This document shows, piece after piece, positions 47,784 to 57,474 of a DNA stretch of 64,000 nt. A model generated the notes under the pieces. That model did no database searches. It worked only from the letters and a program-made list of their open reading frames with translations, and was not told the DNA's origin. How positions within the stretch are numbered: position 1 is the stretch's first letter; every line of letters starts with the position of its first letter. Where the stretch lies: contig JAKLKA010000015.1 of NCBI GenBank assembly GCA_023150915.1, positions 1 through 64,000 on the forward strand, written 5' to 3'. Made by a program: the position numbers and the translations under genes. The stretch is from Polyangiaceae bacterium (GTDB taxonomy: Bacteria > Myxococcota_A > Polyangia > Polyangiales > Polyangiaceae).

Positions 47784-49715
47784 ATGTTCGTCCTGGGCCA
47801 CGTCGCCGTGCTGCTGTTGATTGCCGCGGCGGTGCTGGCGTCGTCGTCGCTCTCGCGCTTTGCCAAGCTCGAGCCGGGCGCCGAGCACCTCTTGGGCAGC
47901 ATGCTCGGCGCCAGCGGCCTCTTGCTGGCGTCCATCCACGTCTTGGGCGTGACGAACGCGCTCTGGCCGAGTGCGCTGTTCGGCGTCGCCATTGCGCTCA
48001 GCCTGACTCTGGTCTGGCTCACCCGTGAGGGTGAGACCTTCACGGCGCGCGCGCGCGGCAGCGCGGGGGCGCTCTGGTGCAGCGCTCGGCGGCTCGGCGC
48101 CCTGGCACGCGAGCTCCGGGCCGCTGGTCCGGTTGCGCTCTTGGCCGCGGGGGCGCTGCTCTCGGCGCTCGGGTGGGCCACGGTGCTCACCTACGTCTGC
48201 CCGAGCGATAGCTGGGACGGCGTCTGGTATCACGACCTGATGGTGGGGTACGCGATCCAGGAGCACGGATACGCACCCATCGGGCTGCCCGACGTGAGCA
48301 TCGGCCCGCTCTTTCAGCAGGCCAACGGCTACCCCCGCAACTCGGAAATGCTGTCGCTGCTGTTCGCGATCTACACCGGCCGCACCTGGCTCGAGCTACC
48401 GAGCGTGCTCGGCGCGCTGACGCTGGCCCTTGGAACCTACGCATTCGTGCGTCGTGTCGCCCCGGACAGCCGCGCCGCGCCCTTCGTCTGGGCCGCGGCC
48501 ATCGTGCTCTTGCCGGGCGTGCGGCTGGTCATGCGCTCCACCTACGTGGACAACGCCTTCGCGGCGTTCAACCTCGCCGCCTTCTACTTTGCGTCCGATC
48601 CCAAGCTGGACCGGCGGCGGGCGGTGATCGCGGCCCTTGCCTTCGGACTGGCGCTCGGCACCAAGGGCATGGCGCTCTTGTCGGTTCCGCCGCTGGCTGT
48701 CCTCGCCACCACCCTCCTTTTGGCCCGCGGCGGACGAAGCGAGCTGACACGAAACCTGGCTGCCATCTCGGGTGCGCTCGTCTTGGTCGTCGCCGTGGGG
48801 GGCGTCAGCTACATTCTGAGCGCGCTTCGGTACAAGAACCCGTTCTGGCCCGTGACGGTGGACCTTGGCAGCCTGCACTTTGCCGGAACCGTCTCGGCGA
48901 GCACGGTCTTGGTCGGAGCGAAGTCCGACGTCGTGGCGAACTTGTTCGCGGTGCCGGTGCCGGGTCACGACTACGTCGACACGCGGATCACGGGCTATGG
49001 CATCGCCACCGGAGTGCTGCTGGTGCCGCTGGCCGCGCTGGGTGCCCTGGTCGCGCTGGGGCGGGCGGCAGTTGCGCTGGGTGCTCGGTGGCGTGAGCGC
49101 CGACCGCTCACCAGCGCCGAGCTCGGCGCCCTGACGCTCGTAGCCGCCGGCGCCATTGGAGTGCTGACCTTGTGGAAGTCACCGGCACTGTGGGGCGCAC
49201 GCTACAACCTGCATGGCGTGGCGCTCTTGATGGTGTTCGCCTGCGTGCCCCGGGGGGAGTGGTCACGCTTCGGGGCTGGCGCGGCCGTGGTGGTGACGAA
49301 CCTCTTGATGTGGCTCTGGTCCGAGCCCGGCTGGGGAGTGAAGTGGGGCGAAGCCCTGGCGCGCCTTGGACGCTCGGCTGCCGCACGCGAGGCAGATTCC
49401 CCGCTCTTCGTGAAGGCGACGCTTCGCGCCCGCGACAGCGAGCTCCGGCGCGGCGACCTGGTGATCTGGAGCGGGAATCTCGACTTCGCGTCGGCGCTCC
49501 ACAACACCAGCTACTCCAATCGGCTGAAATACGTCGGCGAAAGGCCGCTGGACCGCGCCGAGGCGGAAGGCGCGCGTTGGCTGGCGGTGCCTGCCGCCAG
49601 CGCCGACGCCGCCGCTGCGCGGGCGCGGGCCGATCGCTGGCAGACCGTGGGCATGCTCCACGCCCACCCGCAGACGCCCACCCTGGTGTTTCGCCGCGTC
49701 AGCTCGGCGCAGTGA
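47784..49715 (+). CDS. Polytopic membrane glycosyltransferase (GT-C, PMT/ArnT-like)
   Basis: 643 residues with about 12-13 membrane helices. The first outside loop carries SDSWDGVWYHDLMVGYAIQEHG, where the DxxxxYHD-type acidic pair is the usual catalytic and metal site of polyprenyl-phosphate-sugar GT-C enzymes. A soluble C-terminal domain of about 130 residues (GDLVIWSGNLDFASAL, RWLAVPAAS) follows. It probably moves a sugar from a lipid-linked donor to an outside acceptor. It leads a same-strand run of glycan genes to 51859. Confidence 0.85.
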   Translation: MFVLGHVAVLLLIAAAVLASSSLSRFAKLEPGAEHLLGSMLGASGLLLASIHVLGVTNALWPSALFGVAIALSLTLVWLTREGETFTARARGSAGALWCSARRLGALARELRAAGPVALLAAGALLSALGWATVLTYVCPSDSWDGVWYHDLMVGYAIQEHGYAPIGLPDVSIGPLFQQANGYPRNSEMLSLLFAIYTGRTWLELPSVLGALTLALGTYAFVRRVAPDSRAAPFVWAAAIVLLPGVRLVMRSTYVDNAFAAFNLAAFYFASDPKLDRRRAVIAALAFGLALGTKGMALLSVPPLAVLATTLLLARGGRSELTRNLAAISGALVLVVAVGGVSYILSALRYKNPFWPVTVDLGSLHFAGTVSASTVLVGAKSDVVANLFAVPVPGHDYVDTRITGYGIATGVLLVPLAALGALVALGRAAVALGARWRERRPLTSAELGALTLVAAGAIGVLTLWKSPALWGARYNLHGVALLMVFACVPRGEWSRFGAGAAVVVTNLLMWLWSEPGWGVKWGEALARLGRSAAAREADSPLFVKATLRARDSELRRGDLVIWSGNLDFASALHNTSYSNRLKYVGERPLDRAEAEGARWLAVPAASADAAAARARADRWQTVGMLHAHPQTPTLVFRRVSSAQ

Positions 49716-49778
49716 CCCAGCGCTCGGGCGCCGATGGGTGTTAGACGGCAGGGCCCGGAGCGGTGTAAGAACCCCGCG

Positions 49779-51071
49779 ATGGTTCGGTTCCCGGGCTGGA
49801 GGCGCGTCGTTCAGTCGATCCCTTTCCGCCTGATGGTGGCAGCGCTGGTGCTCGCGGCGCACCTGGGCGCCTTCGCCCACATGGCCAGCAGCCGCTACGA
49901 CATCCCGTTCAACACCGCGCCGGGCCAGCCGCCCACGTTGGAAGAGCCGACCCAACATCGCCCGACGAACTGGGACCGACTCGTGGTCGCTCGCTGGGAC
50001 GCGGCGCACTACATGGCGGTGGCGCTTCGCGGGTACTCGCAGTGCCCCAAGGCGCTCCCCGCCGGGACCGATCTGCGCCCCTACTTCACGCGCTGTGACA
50101 TCACCTTCTACCCGACCTACTCGGTGCTCGGCAGAGCCGTGATGTGGGCCACGGGGCTCCCCGTCGACTACTCGCTGCTCGCGGTGTCGCTCTTCTGCAG
50201 CTTCCTGTTCCTGTTCTTGTGGACGGGCAAATCGGTCGTCGACGTGTTCGGCCTGCGCGTGACCTGGATCGCCTTCGTGATCTTCAACGCGTTTTCCACC
50301 GGCTACACGCTGGTGTCCATCTTGACAGAACCGCCTGCACTGCTCTTCACGCTGTGTGCGTTCCTGGCGCTGCATCGGCGCTGGTGGCTGCTCGGCGCGC
50401 TGTTTGCGGGGGCAGCCACGGCGCTGCGCATCAATGCGGCGGGCACCGGGCTGGCGTTCGCGCTCACGCTTCTGGTGTCGCTGTTCGTGGTCCGCCCTCA
50501 GAGCATCTGGGGTTGGCTGTCCCGAATCATCGCCATGCCCCTCTCGGGCTGGGGGGTCATGGCGGTGATGGGCTATCACTGGTGGCGTTTCGGTGACCCG
50601 TTCTTGTACTCGAACGCGCATTCACAGGCCTACGCCCACTCCCCCGACCCCCTCGCGGCGCTCTGGCCCAAGCTAGAGTGGGTGCTGCGCGGCATCGACC
50701 ACCCCCTGCACGAGGTCGTGGTGCTGCTGCTCGTGACCATCGTCTTCTTCTTCGGGCACCGGCGCGCGATGCGCGGGGTGTTCCTTCCCGAGCAGGTGTT
50801 CTTCTATGGCCAAGCAGGCATCGGCATGGCCGTCAGTCTGCTGGGCTCGTCTGGCATCGCCTTTGCCGGCATGAACCGCTACACCATCATGGCGCTGCTC
50901 ATCTTCTTCGCGCTCGGGGCGGCGCTTCAGCGCCGCCCGGTGTTGCTCGCGGTTTGGCTCGCTGCCAGCCTGTTCCATTACTTCCAGGTCGACATGTGCG
51001 ACTTCGTCGGTGGCCTTGGGCCCAATCGTCTCGTCAAGTGCCACGTGCAGCAGTGGATGCGGGCCTGGTAG
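49779..51071 (+). CDS. Membrane mannosyltransferase-like protein (GT-C, PIG-V-like)
   Basis: 430 residues with about ten membrane helices. RWDAAHYMAVALRGYSQCP after the first helix is the (RWD..HY) motif typical of PIG-V/GT76-type and related bacterial GT-C mannosyltransferases, and CDITFYPTYSVLGRA follows as expected. The cysteines in these loops may form a disulfide. The C-terminus ends KCHVQQWMRAW on the outer or inner face. It likely adds a mannose-like sugar from a polyprenyl-phosphate donor, which the GT2 enzyme at 52852 could supply. ATG 49779. Confidence 0.85.
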   Translation: MVRFPGWRRVVQSIPFRLMVAALVLAAHLGAFAHMASSRYDIPFNTAPGQPPTLEEPTQHRPTNWDRLVVARWDAAHYMAVALRGYSQCPKALPAGTDLRPYFTRCDITFYPTYSVLGRAVMWATGLPVDYSLLAVSLFCSFLFLFLWTGKSVVDVFGLRVTWIAFVIFNAFSTGYTLVSILTEPPALLFTLCAFLALHRRWWLLGALFAGAATALRINAAGTGLAFALTLLVSLFVVRPQSIWGWLSRIIAMPLSGWGVMAVMGYHWWRFGDPFLYSNAHSQAYAHSPDPLAALWPKLEWVLRGIDHPLHEVVVLLLVTIVFFFGHRRAMRGVFLPEQVFFYGQAGIGMAVSLLGSSGIAFAGMNRYTIMALLIFFALGAALQRRPVLLAVWLAASLFHYFQVDMCDFVGGLGPNRLVKCHVQQWMRAW

Positions 51072-51082
51072 CGGAGGTTTTG

Positions 51083-51859
51083 GTGAACGAGCATCTGAAG
51101 AAGTTGGCGAGGCTCCCGGCCGACTATGTCGACATGCACCTGACCTGGCAGCGCCGAGTGCTGCCGAAGGTGGCACCGCTGGCGCGCGGGCGGCTGATCG
51201 ACGTCGGCTGTGGCGAGAAGCCGTATCTCGAGCTCTTCGCGCCGTACGTCGACGAGCACGTGGGCGTCGAATACGGCACCGCTTTCGATCGCACCCATGC
51301 CGCACAGCGAGCGCGCAAGCCCGACGTCTACTACGACGGCGTGACGCTTCCGTTTCCCGATGCCAGCTTCGACAGCGCAATCAACATCGACGTGCTGGAG
51401 CACACCGAGAGCCCGGCGACGGTCGTCTCCGAGATCGCGCGGGTGCTCAAGGGCGGGGGCGTCTTGATCATGACCGCCCCGTTCTCGTTTCGGATCCACG
51501 AAGAACCGCACGACTACTTCCGCTTCTCACCCCACGGTTTGCGCCTCTTGTGCGAGCGCGCCGGGTTCGAGGTCGAGCGCCTCACCCCCTACGGCTCGCT
51601 ACCCAGCCTGATCGCTCACAAGATCAACAGCTATCTCGCGTTCCGGGTCGCACGCCTGCAGGCGTTGGGTCAGGTGGTCGGCAAGCTGCCCCACGAGGCC
51701 GCCACCCGAGCCGGCCCCAACCTGGCCGCGGTCCCTTTCGTGGTGCCCGCGATGATCTTCACTGCAGCCGCTGCCCGGGCGCTCGAGCACGTCGTGGACG
51801 ATCCGACCGAGAGCTTGGGCTACCTGGTGGTCGCCCGGAAGCGTGGTGCCCGTGGCTGA
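51083..51859 (+). CDS. SAM-dependent methyltransferase
   Basis: 258 residues. Class I methyltransferase fold: motif I LIDVGCGEKPY (about 38-48), acidic VGVEYG after strand 2, LPFPDASFDSAINIDVLEHTE (motifs II/III region) and VLIMTAPFSFRIHEEPHDYFRFSP. The HDYFR segment is usual in methyltransferases found in glycan and O-antigen clusters. A hydrophobic stretch near residues 210-230 may touch the membrane. GTG 51083 has GGAGG 6 bases upstream and follows the mannosyltransferase stop by 11 bases. Confidence 0.9.
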   Translation: MNEHLKKLARLPADYVDMHLTWQRRVLPKVAPLARGRLIDVGCGEKPYLELFAPYVDEHVGVEYGTAFDRTHAAQRARKPDVYYDGVTLPFPDASFDSAINIDVLEHTESPATVVSEIARVLKGGGVLIMTAPFSFRIHEEPHDYFRFSPHGLRLLCERAGFEVERLTPYGSLPSLIAHKINSYLAFRVARLQALGQVVGKLPHEAATRAGPNLAAVPFVVPAMIFTAAAARALEHVVDDPTESLGYLVVARKRGARG

Positions 51860-51865
51860 GGCGGG

Positions 51866-52843
51866 TCACCGCGCCCGCTTGCCATAGGCCTCGACTTCCC
51901 CGAGCGCGAGGTAGCTGCTCGGATCCTTGCGGTCGACGCGCAAGCGTACATAGCGCGCGACCTGCCCCGTGAGCTGTACGCGCCACGGCTTCTTGTGGGT
52001 GAACGTCCCGTCGCGGACGGCGGCGCGCTGGAAGGTCTGCCCGTCCATCGAGAGCTCGAGCACCAGCGGCAGCACGTCGGAGTGGTAGCCGTCGCCCCGG
52101 TGGTAGACCACGACCCGTTCGAGACGGTGGGGCTCCAGCAGGTCGAGCATGAACCAGGCCTTGCCGTCGTTCTCGGTGTGACCGCCATAGCCGTCGGTCA
52201 CCGAGCCGTCGGTCAGGCCGCTGGGGGCCGGGGTGCCCGCACGCACGCTGCTGGCCGTCACGGGCTTGCCCCGCGCGATGTTGCTCGGCATCAGCGCCCA
52301 GACCAAGCCCCCGGCCAACGTGGCCAGCAGCACCACGACCAGAGCCGACAGGCGCGCCCAGCGAAGCACGCGGATCCGCCTCCGAGAGCGGACCTCGTAG
52401 CGCTTGCGAACGCGCTTCAGTGCGGCAAAAAGCAGTCCGATGGCGCCGAGCCGCTGCGTCTGCCCGAGCCGGTCGGCTGCCGAGGCGTCGTCGCTCGTGA
52501 TCACCTCGCTCAGCTCGCCGAAGCTCGCCGGCGGTCCCAACTCGGGGAGCTCACCGGATTCGATCACCCGGGCCAGCTCCGCGCGGCTCAGCACGCTGCC
52601 CGAAGGGCGCTCGCCCCGGCCGATCAACGCCGCCGACGCGGCCAGCTGCAGTGCCTGCACCAGCAGCACCAGTGCCACGGCATCGAAGTGCTCGTCGGCA
52701 GCCTCGCGGGCCATCTTGGCTCGAGCGTCGATGCCGGCGTCGAGCGCTCGCACCGCCGCGCGCGCGTCGTCGGTGCAGCCCTCGGCCAGGCGCTGCGCCT
52801 CTCGCAATACGAACCACTCGCGCACCGCCCTGAGCCAGGCCAA
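51866..52843 (-). CDS. Membrane protein with C-terminal discoidin (F5/8 type C) domain
   Basis: 325 residues. The N-terminal 180 residues are helical (AVREWFVLREAQRLAEG, ADEHFDAVALVLLVQALQLAASAALIG), then one membrane helix (about 172-195, LSALVVVLLATLAGGLVWALM), then a discoidin-like beta-sandwich (about 200-325: NIARGKPVTASSVRAG, LTDGSVTDGYGGH, WFMLDLLEPHRLERVVVYHRGD, ARYVRLRVDRKDPSSYLALGEVE). Sugar binding outside the membrane is likely. The start is most likely TTG 52843, preceded by AGGGG and 9 bases after the GT2-fusion stop, because no ATG or GTG suits. Same operon as the fusion gene. Confidence 0.82.
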   Translation of the reverse strand: MAWLRAVREWFVLREAQRLAEGCTDDARAAVRALDAGIDARAKMAREAADEHFDAVALVLLVQALQLAASAALIGRGERPSGSVLSRAELARVIESGELPELGPPASFGELSEVITSDDASAADRLGQTQRLGAIGLLFAALKRVRKRYEVRSRRRIRVLRWARLSALVVVLLATLAGGLVWALMPSNIARGKPVTASSVRAGTPAPSGLTDGSVTDGYGGHTENDGKAWFMLDLLEPHRLERVVVYHRGDGYHSDVLPLVLELSMDGQTFQRAAVRDGTFTHKKPWRVQLTGQVARYVRLRVDRKDPSSYLALGEVEAYGKRAR

Positions 52844-52851
52844 TGGTCCCC

Positions 52852-54192
52852 TCAGCTTCGTCGGCGGTCGTAGTGGCTGTGCCGGCCCCCCACGCGTCGG
52901 CCCTGACCGAACGCGCCGGCGATCCGGATGTAGGTCCAGAGCACGCCGCGGACCTTGGCCAGCTTCGAGACGCCCATCCGCTCTTTGTAGTCGATGGGAA
53001 ACTCGACCACACGGTACCCGCTCTTGGCCGGCAGAATCAGCGTGTCGAGCGGGATGGCGTCCCCCGACCCATCGAACGAGAAACCGCGGATCAGCGAGCA
53101 CCGGTAGCCACGCATGCCGCTGTGCACGTCGGTGGTGGGCAGGCCGTGGGCGACCTGCGCCGAGGCCGCCATGAAGCGGTTGGCCAGGAAGTTCGGCATC
53201 GGCATGGCGGCCTGGAACTTCGCCGTGCGGCTGGCGTTCACCACGTCGGCGCCATCTTCCAGCACCTTACGAATCACCGGGATCATCTCGGTGGGGTAGG
53301 TGAAATCGCAGTCCAGGTAGATCAGCGCCTCGGTGTCCTGAGCGGCCTCGTACATCAGCCGTTCCATCGCCGGGCCGTGGCCCTGCGGTGGCAACTGGCG
53401 GACCACGCGGGCACCCTTGGCCTTGGCCAACTCCGGCGTCCTGTCGCTCGAGCTGTCCACCAGCAAGATCTTGGCGTCGGGCGCCACTGCCCGAATGTCG
53501 TCGATCATCTGCTCGACGCTCTCGATTTCGTTCAGGGTGAGCATGCCCACCGTGAGCGTGAGCGGGCCGCGCTTCGGCGGCAGCCGCGCCACCCACACGT
53601 GATCGGCCGCGAACCGGTCCGGGTCGCGCATGGCCACCAGCTTCTCCATCGGGCGGGCCAGCTGGCGGGTGTAGCGGAACGACGTGGTGTGGGCGATGCG
53701 CAGGTCGTCCACGGCTTTGGCCGCACGCGTCAGCTCCGCGCGGAGGAAGCGCGGGTTCATGTCGTAACGCATCACCTCGAACCCGGCGCTCTCGAGCGCC
53801 GACTTCACTGCCCCTCGGGACGGACCGCCGCCTGCCGAGAACGACACCACCAGATGCCCGCCGTCCACCAGGTGCTCGCGCGCGCCGTGGAAGAAGTCGA
53901 CCAGGCTGGGCACCTGGTCGCACCCGCCCTCGACCGCGACCAGGTCGAAGCGGCGCCCCTCGGCGGGGCGGAAGACGTCGCCCTTGGCCAGATCGACCGC
54001 GTGAACCTCGGGCACGAGGTCGATGGCGCGGTCGAGCAGCTCGCCCGAGCCCTCGAGCGCGACGACCTTTGCGCCCAGGGTTCGCAGCGCGGACGCGCTT
54101 TCGGCGACGCCGACCCCCACGAACAGAGCGGTGCGTGGCCGGCCCAGGTTCTCGACCAGGGCGAAGTTGGTTTCCTTCAGAACGGGGACCAT
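52852..54192 (-). CDS. Methyltransferase-glycosyltransferase (GT2) fusion
   Basis: 446 residues. Residues about 1-165 form a class I methyltransferase-like domain (TALFVGVGVAESA, VVALEGSGELLDRA, FDLVAVEGGCDQVPSLVDFFHGARE). Residues about 205-430 are a GT2 polyprenyl-phosphate glycosyltransferase of the dolichol-phosphate-mannose-synthase type: TVGMLTLNEIESV, ILLVDSSSDRTPE, GHGPAMERL, the metal motif DCDFTYPTE, VNASR and SGMRGYRC. It lacks C-terminal membrane helices. It could load a sugar on polyprenyl phosphate for the GT-C enzymes, with the front domain modifying the sugar or serving as a relic. ATG 54192. Confidence 0.88.
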   Translation of the reverse strand: MVPVLKETNFALVENLGRPRTALFVGVGVAESASALRTLGAKVVALEGSGELLDRAIDLVPEVHAVDLAKGDVFRPAEGRRFDLVAVEGGCDQVPSLVDFFHGAREHLVDGGHLVVSFSAGGGPSRGAVKSALESAGFEVMRYDMNPRFLRAELTRAAKAVDDLRIAHTTSFRYTRQLARPMEKLVAMRDPDRFAADHVWVARLPPKRGPLTLTVGMLTLNEIESVEQMIDDIRAVAPDAKILLVDSSSDRTPELAKAKGARVVRQLPPQGHGPAMERLMYEAAQDTEALIYLDCDFTYPTEMIPVIRKVLEDGADVVNASRTAKFQAAMPMPNFLANRFMAASAQVAHGLPTTDVHSGMRGYRCSLIRGFSFDGSGDAIPLDTLILPAKSGYRVVEFPIDYKERMGVSKLAKVRGVLWTYIRIAGAFGQGRRVGGRHSHYDRRRS

Positions 54193-54257
54193 TGCGACCG
54201 GCGGCTCATAACATGGTCTCGGCGCCGCCGAGCGGGTCTTTCCCCGGATTTCGGCCC

Positions 54258-54887
54258 TTACGCCGGACGGAGCGGGACGAGCTTGGCCGTGAATTGCAGC
54301 TCCGACCACGCCAGCAGGCGCCAGGGCAGGTCGTGCATCTTCATGGGCCAGCGCAGCTCGGCGATGCGAGCACCGGCCACGTCCGCCATCTCGACCCAGC
54401 GATTGGGCGAGAAATAAGTGCCGCGAACGTGGATCGAGTCCTTGGCGTTCCCGAACAGGTCCATGAAATGCAAGATCTTGTGGCTGACCGGGCCGAAGGC
54501 GAAGTGGTCCTTCACCACCACCACGTGTTTGGCGACCCGCACGCACTCTCGCAGCACGGCCTCGGGGTCCTCGCAGTGGTGGAGCACGTCCACGATCATC
54601 ACCGCGTCGAACGACTGATCCGCGTGGGGCAGCGTCCGCCCGTCGTACAGCTTCACGTCGATGTGGTTCTCGGGGCGAAGCACCACGTCGACGCCCTCGA
54701 TACGAGTCGCGCCGACCTTGCTGCCCACCTCGAGAGTCAAGGCGCCGTTGCCGCAGCCCACGTCGAGCACTGAAGTGGCCCTGCCGATGTGGACCGCCAG
54801 CGCGTCCGAAATGCGCTGGTTGCGCGGAGCCGGGTTGGTCCGATGGTAGTGGTCGAACACGATTCGAAAGGGGTTCAAGCTCGCCAT
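54258..54887 (-). CDS. SAM-dependent methyltransferase (class I, Methyltransf_11 type)
   Basis: 209 residues. Motif [17 protein letters not shown] (about 40-55), strand 2 EGVDVV, then [27 protein letters not shown] and VKDHFAFGP. The N-terminal DHYHRTNP lead and C-terminal [14 protein letters not shown] are like methyltransferases found beside polyprenyl-phosphate glycosyltransferases. It is upstream of and on the same strand as the fusion gene (65 bases), so probably one transcript. ATG 54887. Confidence 0.88.
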   Translation of the reverse strand: MASLNPFRIVFDHYHRTNPAPRNQRISDALAVHIGRATSVLDVGCGNGALTLEVGSKVGATRIEGVDVVLRPENHIDVKLYDGRTLPHADQSFDAVMIVDVLHHCEDPEAVLRECVRVAKHVVVVKDHFAFGPVSHKILHFMDLFGNAKDSIHVRGTYFSPNRWVEMADVAGARIAELRWPMKMHDLPWRLLAWSELQFTAKLVPLRPA

Positions 54888-54933
54888 CGCAGGGCACCGG
54901 GGTAGCAGGGTCGCGCGTCGGTGACCAGGGCCA

Positions 54934-56019
54934 TCACGAGCGCGACGAGCGCCGCACACTCTTCAGCGTCGCCTTGCGCTTGGGGCCGACGGTCTCGCGT
55001 GCGTCGGGGGTCCGGCTGGCGCTCTTGGGCTTGGGCCGCAGCGTGGGCGCCGCGCTCTTCCGGCTCGCGGGCGCTGGGCGAGGCTCGAGCCCCGGCCGAA
55101 GCTTGGGTCGAAGCTCTTCGGAGTGCGAGATCCGGACCACCTCTTCCAGCGTCACTCTCGGGGTACCGGGGAGCGAGAGCTTGGGCATGCCCGCGGGCAA
55201 CGTCGGCGCGCGACGGCTGGTGGACTCTCGGGACAACGCGGCGCGCTCGACGGGGGCCACCCGCACCACGCGGCCCATCTCTGTCGGCCAGCTCACCGCG
55301 GGCGGCGGATTGGCCGGTCGTGCGAGCAGAAAGCCCTGAGCCAGCTGCACGCCGAGGTCACGCACCGCCAGAAGCTCGTCCACACTCTCGATGCCCTCGG
55401 CCACGATCTGGCAGCCCAGATCCCGGCACAGGGCGACCATGTGGGACACCACGGCCCGCTGCCTGGGCTTCAAGTGAATGTCGCGAATCAGTGCCAGATC
55501 CAGCTTCACCACCGCGGGCTCGAGATCCAAGATGCGTGAGATGTTGGAGTAGCCGGCGCCGAAGTCGTCCACCACCAGGTGCGCACCGGTGCGGGCGCAC
55601 AGCTCTTTGAGCACGCTCGAACACAGATCGAAGTGGCTGAAGGCCGCGGCCTCGGTGATCTCCAGATACACCCCCGAGTCGTGAAAGCCGATCGGGTCGT
55701 CGGGCTGGATCAGCCAACGCGAGCTGAGCTCGTCGGGGTGCAGGTTCACGAACAGCGGCAGCCCAGGCTGCTCTCCGAACGCCACGTCGCGGATCAAGCG
55801 CCCCAGGCGCCCAGTGGCCCGCTCGGCCACCGCCCGCGCGAACAGCGCCAGCGGCGACGCCAGGCTCTCGCGCCGGCAACGCACCAACACTTCGTGCGCA
55901 AAGGTGACGCCGGTGCCCACGTCGACGATCGGCTGATACGCCACGCGAATGTCCTCTCGGAGGATTTCGCGAACGCCGGTGAGAGAGTCCGAGGTCCAGG
56001 TGAGCTTCGGCTTGGACAT
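54934..56019 (-). CDS. EAL-domain protein (c-di-GMP phosphodiesterase-like)
   Basis: 361 residues. The EAL domain covers about 12-255. Signature motifs: EVLVRC for EALxR (Val for Ala), [48 protein letters not shown] and AQGFLLARP. Metal-binding and catalytic residues of loop 6 (DDFGAGYSN) and the Glu of AEGIES are kept, so it may hydrolyse c-di-GMP; EVL for EAL does not itself abolish activity. No GGDEF or sensor domain. The last 105 residues are a basic Pro/Ser/Arg-rich tail with no fold, perhaps for nucleic-acid or protein contact. A TACCCT box lies 9 bases before ATG 56019. Confidence 0.9.
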   Translation of the reverse strand: MSKPKLTWTSDSLTGVREILREDIRVAYQPIVDVGTGVTFAHEVLVRCRRESLASPLALFARAVAERATGRLGRLIRDVAFGEQPGLPLFVNLHPDELSSRWLIQPDDPIGFHDSGVYLEITEAAAFSHFDLCSSVLKELCARTGAHLVVDDFGAGYSNISRILDLEPAVVKLDLALIRDIHLKPRQRAVVSHMVALCRDLGCQIVAEGIESVDELLAVRDLGVQLAQGFLLARPANPPPAVSWPTEMGRVVRVAPVERAALSRESTSRRAPTLPAGMPKLSLPGTPRVTLEEVVRISHSEELRPKLRPGLEPRPAPASRKSAAPTLRPKPKSASRTPDARETVGPKRKATLKSVRRSSRS

Positions 56020-56062
56020 GAACCCAGCAGGGTACGAAACTGGCGCGGGCGCTTCAACCCCC

Positions 56063-57382
56063 TCAGACCGGGCAGTTACACGTGGCGCACGCGCAATAGC
56101 CATCAGGGCAGCACTTCTGCGAGGTGGAACAGCACGCGGCGCCGGCGCACGCAGAGTACCCCACGTTGCACGAGACGCCGCAGTTGCCCGAGCTGCAGAT
56201 CGCCGTGCCGCTCTTCGGGGCGTTGCAGACCGTGCCACACGCGCCGCAGTTGGCCGGGCTGGTGCTCAGGTTGACGCACGAAGACCCACACTTCGTGTAG
56301 CCAGAGGTGCAGGTGAAGCCGCACGTGCCGTTCGCGCAGGTGGCGCTGGCGTTCGCCGGCGCGGTGCAGGTGTTGCCGCAGGCGCCGCAGTGGGCCGGGT
56401 TGGTGCTCAGGGTGACGCACGAGCCGTTGCACAGGGTGCCCGAGCACGTGGTCTGGCACGAGCCGCTCGAGCAGACCTGGCCGGAACCGCAGGCAACCCC
56501 GCACCCGCCGCAGTTCTTCGGATCGGTCTGGGTGTTCACGCAGCTCGAGCCACACTTTGCCAGCCCCGACTCGCACACGAACCCGCAGGCGCCGCCGCTG
56601 CAGCTGGCCGAGGCGCCCGCCGGCGGCGTGCACGCCTTGCCACATGCTCCACAGTGGTTGACGCTGGTGAGCGTGTCCACGCAGCCGCCAGCGCAGGCGG
56701 TGAGGCTCCCCGCGCAAAACAGCTCGCACGCGCCGCTTTCGCATTTGGCCTGGCCGCCGGTGCTGCTCTGACAGGTGTTGCCGCACTTGCCGCAGTGGCT
56801 GGGGCTGGTGCTCACGTTCACGCACGCACCGCTGCAGTTGGTGAGGCCGCCCGGACAGCTGCTGCTGCACTGCCCGTTGGCGCAGACCAGGCCGTCCGCG
56901 CAGGCCTTCCCGCAACCGCCGCAGTGGGCCGGGTCGCTGTTCGGGTCCACGCACGCGCCGTTGCAGGTGGCGAAACCCGCCACGCACTGCGTCGTGCACG
57001 TGCCCGCTTCGCAGGCCGCGATCGTGCCGGCCGCCGGCGAGCAGGCATTGCCGCACTGGCCGCAGTGCGCAGGGTCGGTGGTCGTGTCCACGCAGGCTGC
57101 ACCGCAGCGCTCCTTCGGCTTGCACGCGAAGTCGCACTGGCCGGCGGCGCACACCGCCGTGCCGCCGCCGGGCGCCGTGCACTCGGCCTGACATCCACCG
57201 CAGTGGTTCGGATCGGTACGGGTGTCGACGCACTTGCCGCCGCACACCGTCTGCCCCTCGGCGCACGCCCCGGGAACGGCCTCCCCCGACGAAAGGTCGT
57301 CCAGGTTCGAGGTGAGCGAGCAGCTCACCATCAGCGCGAGCAGCATCGACGAGAGGACTGTCGAGAGCCGCCGGGCGCGCAC
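56063..57382 (-). CDS. Cys-rich repeat lipoprotein
   Basis: 439 residues. Lipobox MVSC (about residue 21). The mature chain is about nine repeats of roughly 45 residues, each of the form CGxxCVxxxxDPxHCGxCGxxCxxxxxxxxxCxxGxC, with over 80 Cys; it ends in a dense CCxxxxxCCPDGYCAC knot. It differs from the protein at 12525 by lacking the propeller part. Probably an extended disulfide-held rod on the cell surface. Start GTG 57382 lies exactly 6 bases after TAGTCT. Confidence 0.88.
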   Translation of the reverse strand: MRARRLSTVLSSMLLALMVSCSLTSNLDDLSSGEAVPGACAEGQTVCGGKCVDTRTDPNHCGGCQAECTAPGGGTAVCAAGQCDFACKPKERCGAACVDTTTDPAHCGQCGNACSPAAGTIAACEAGTCTTQCVAGFATCNGACVDPNSDPAHCGGCGKACADGLVCANGQCSSSCPGGLTNCSGACVNVSTSPSHCGKCGNTCQSSTGGQAKCESGACELFCAGSLTACAGGCVDTLTSVNHCGACGKACTPPAGASASCSGGACGFVCESGLAKCGSSCVNTQTDPKNCGGCGVACGSGQVCSSGSCQTTCSGTLCNGSCVTLSTNPAHCGACGNTCTAPANASATCANGTCGFTCTSGYTKCGSSCVNLSTSPANCGACGTVCNAPKSGTAICSSGNCGVSCNVGYSACAGAACCSTSQKCCPDGYCACATCNCPV

Positions 57383-57388
57383 CCGACT

Positions 57389-57394
57389 AGACTA
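57389..57394 (-). promoter_or_regulatory. Putative -10 box (TAGTCT), leaderless promoter
   Basis: TAGTCT on the minus strand is followed by 6 bases and GTG 57382. About 70 bases away, the divergent gene has its own TATGCT box at the same spacing. Confidence 0.5.
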
Positions 57395-57462
57395 GCACGC
57401 GCGCTCGAGACTCGGGGCCGGCCCGCCGCACGGCGCGGGCCACCGTCGTTGCCACGTCGGTG

Positions 57463-57468
57463 TATGCT
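57463..57468 (+). promoter_or_regulatory. Putative -10 box (TATGCT), leaderless promoter
   Basis: TATGCT is followed by 6 bases and GTG 57475. This decides the start in favour of 57475 over the in-frame GTG at 57460, which lies upstream of the box. Confidence 0.5.
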
Positions 57469-57474
57469 GGGTCG

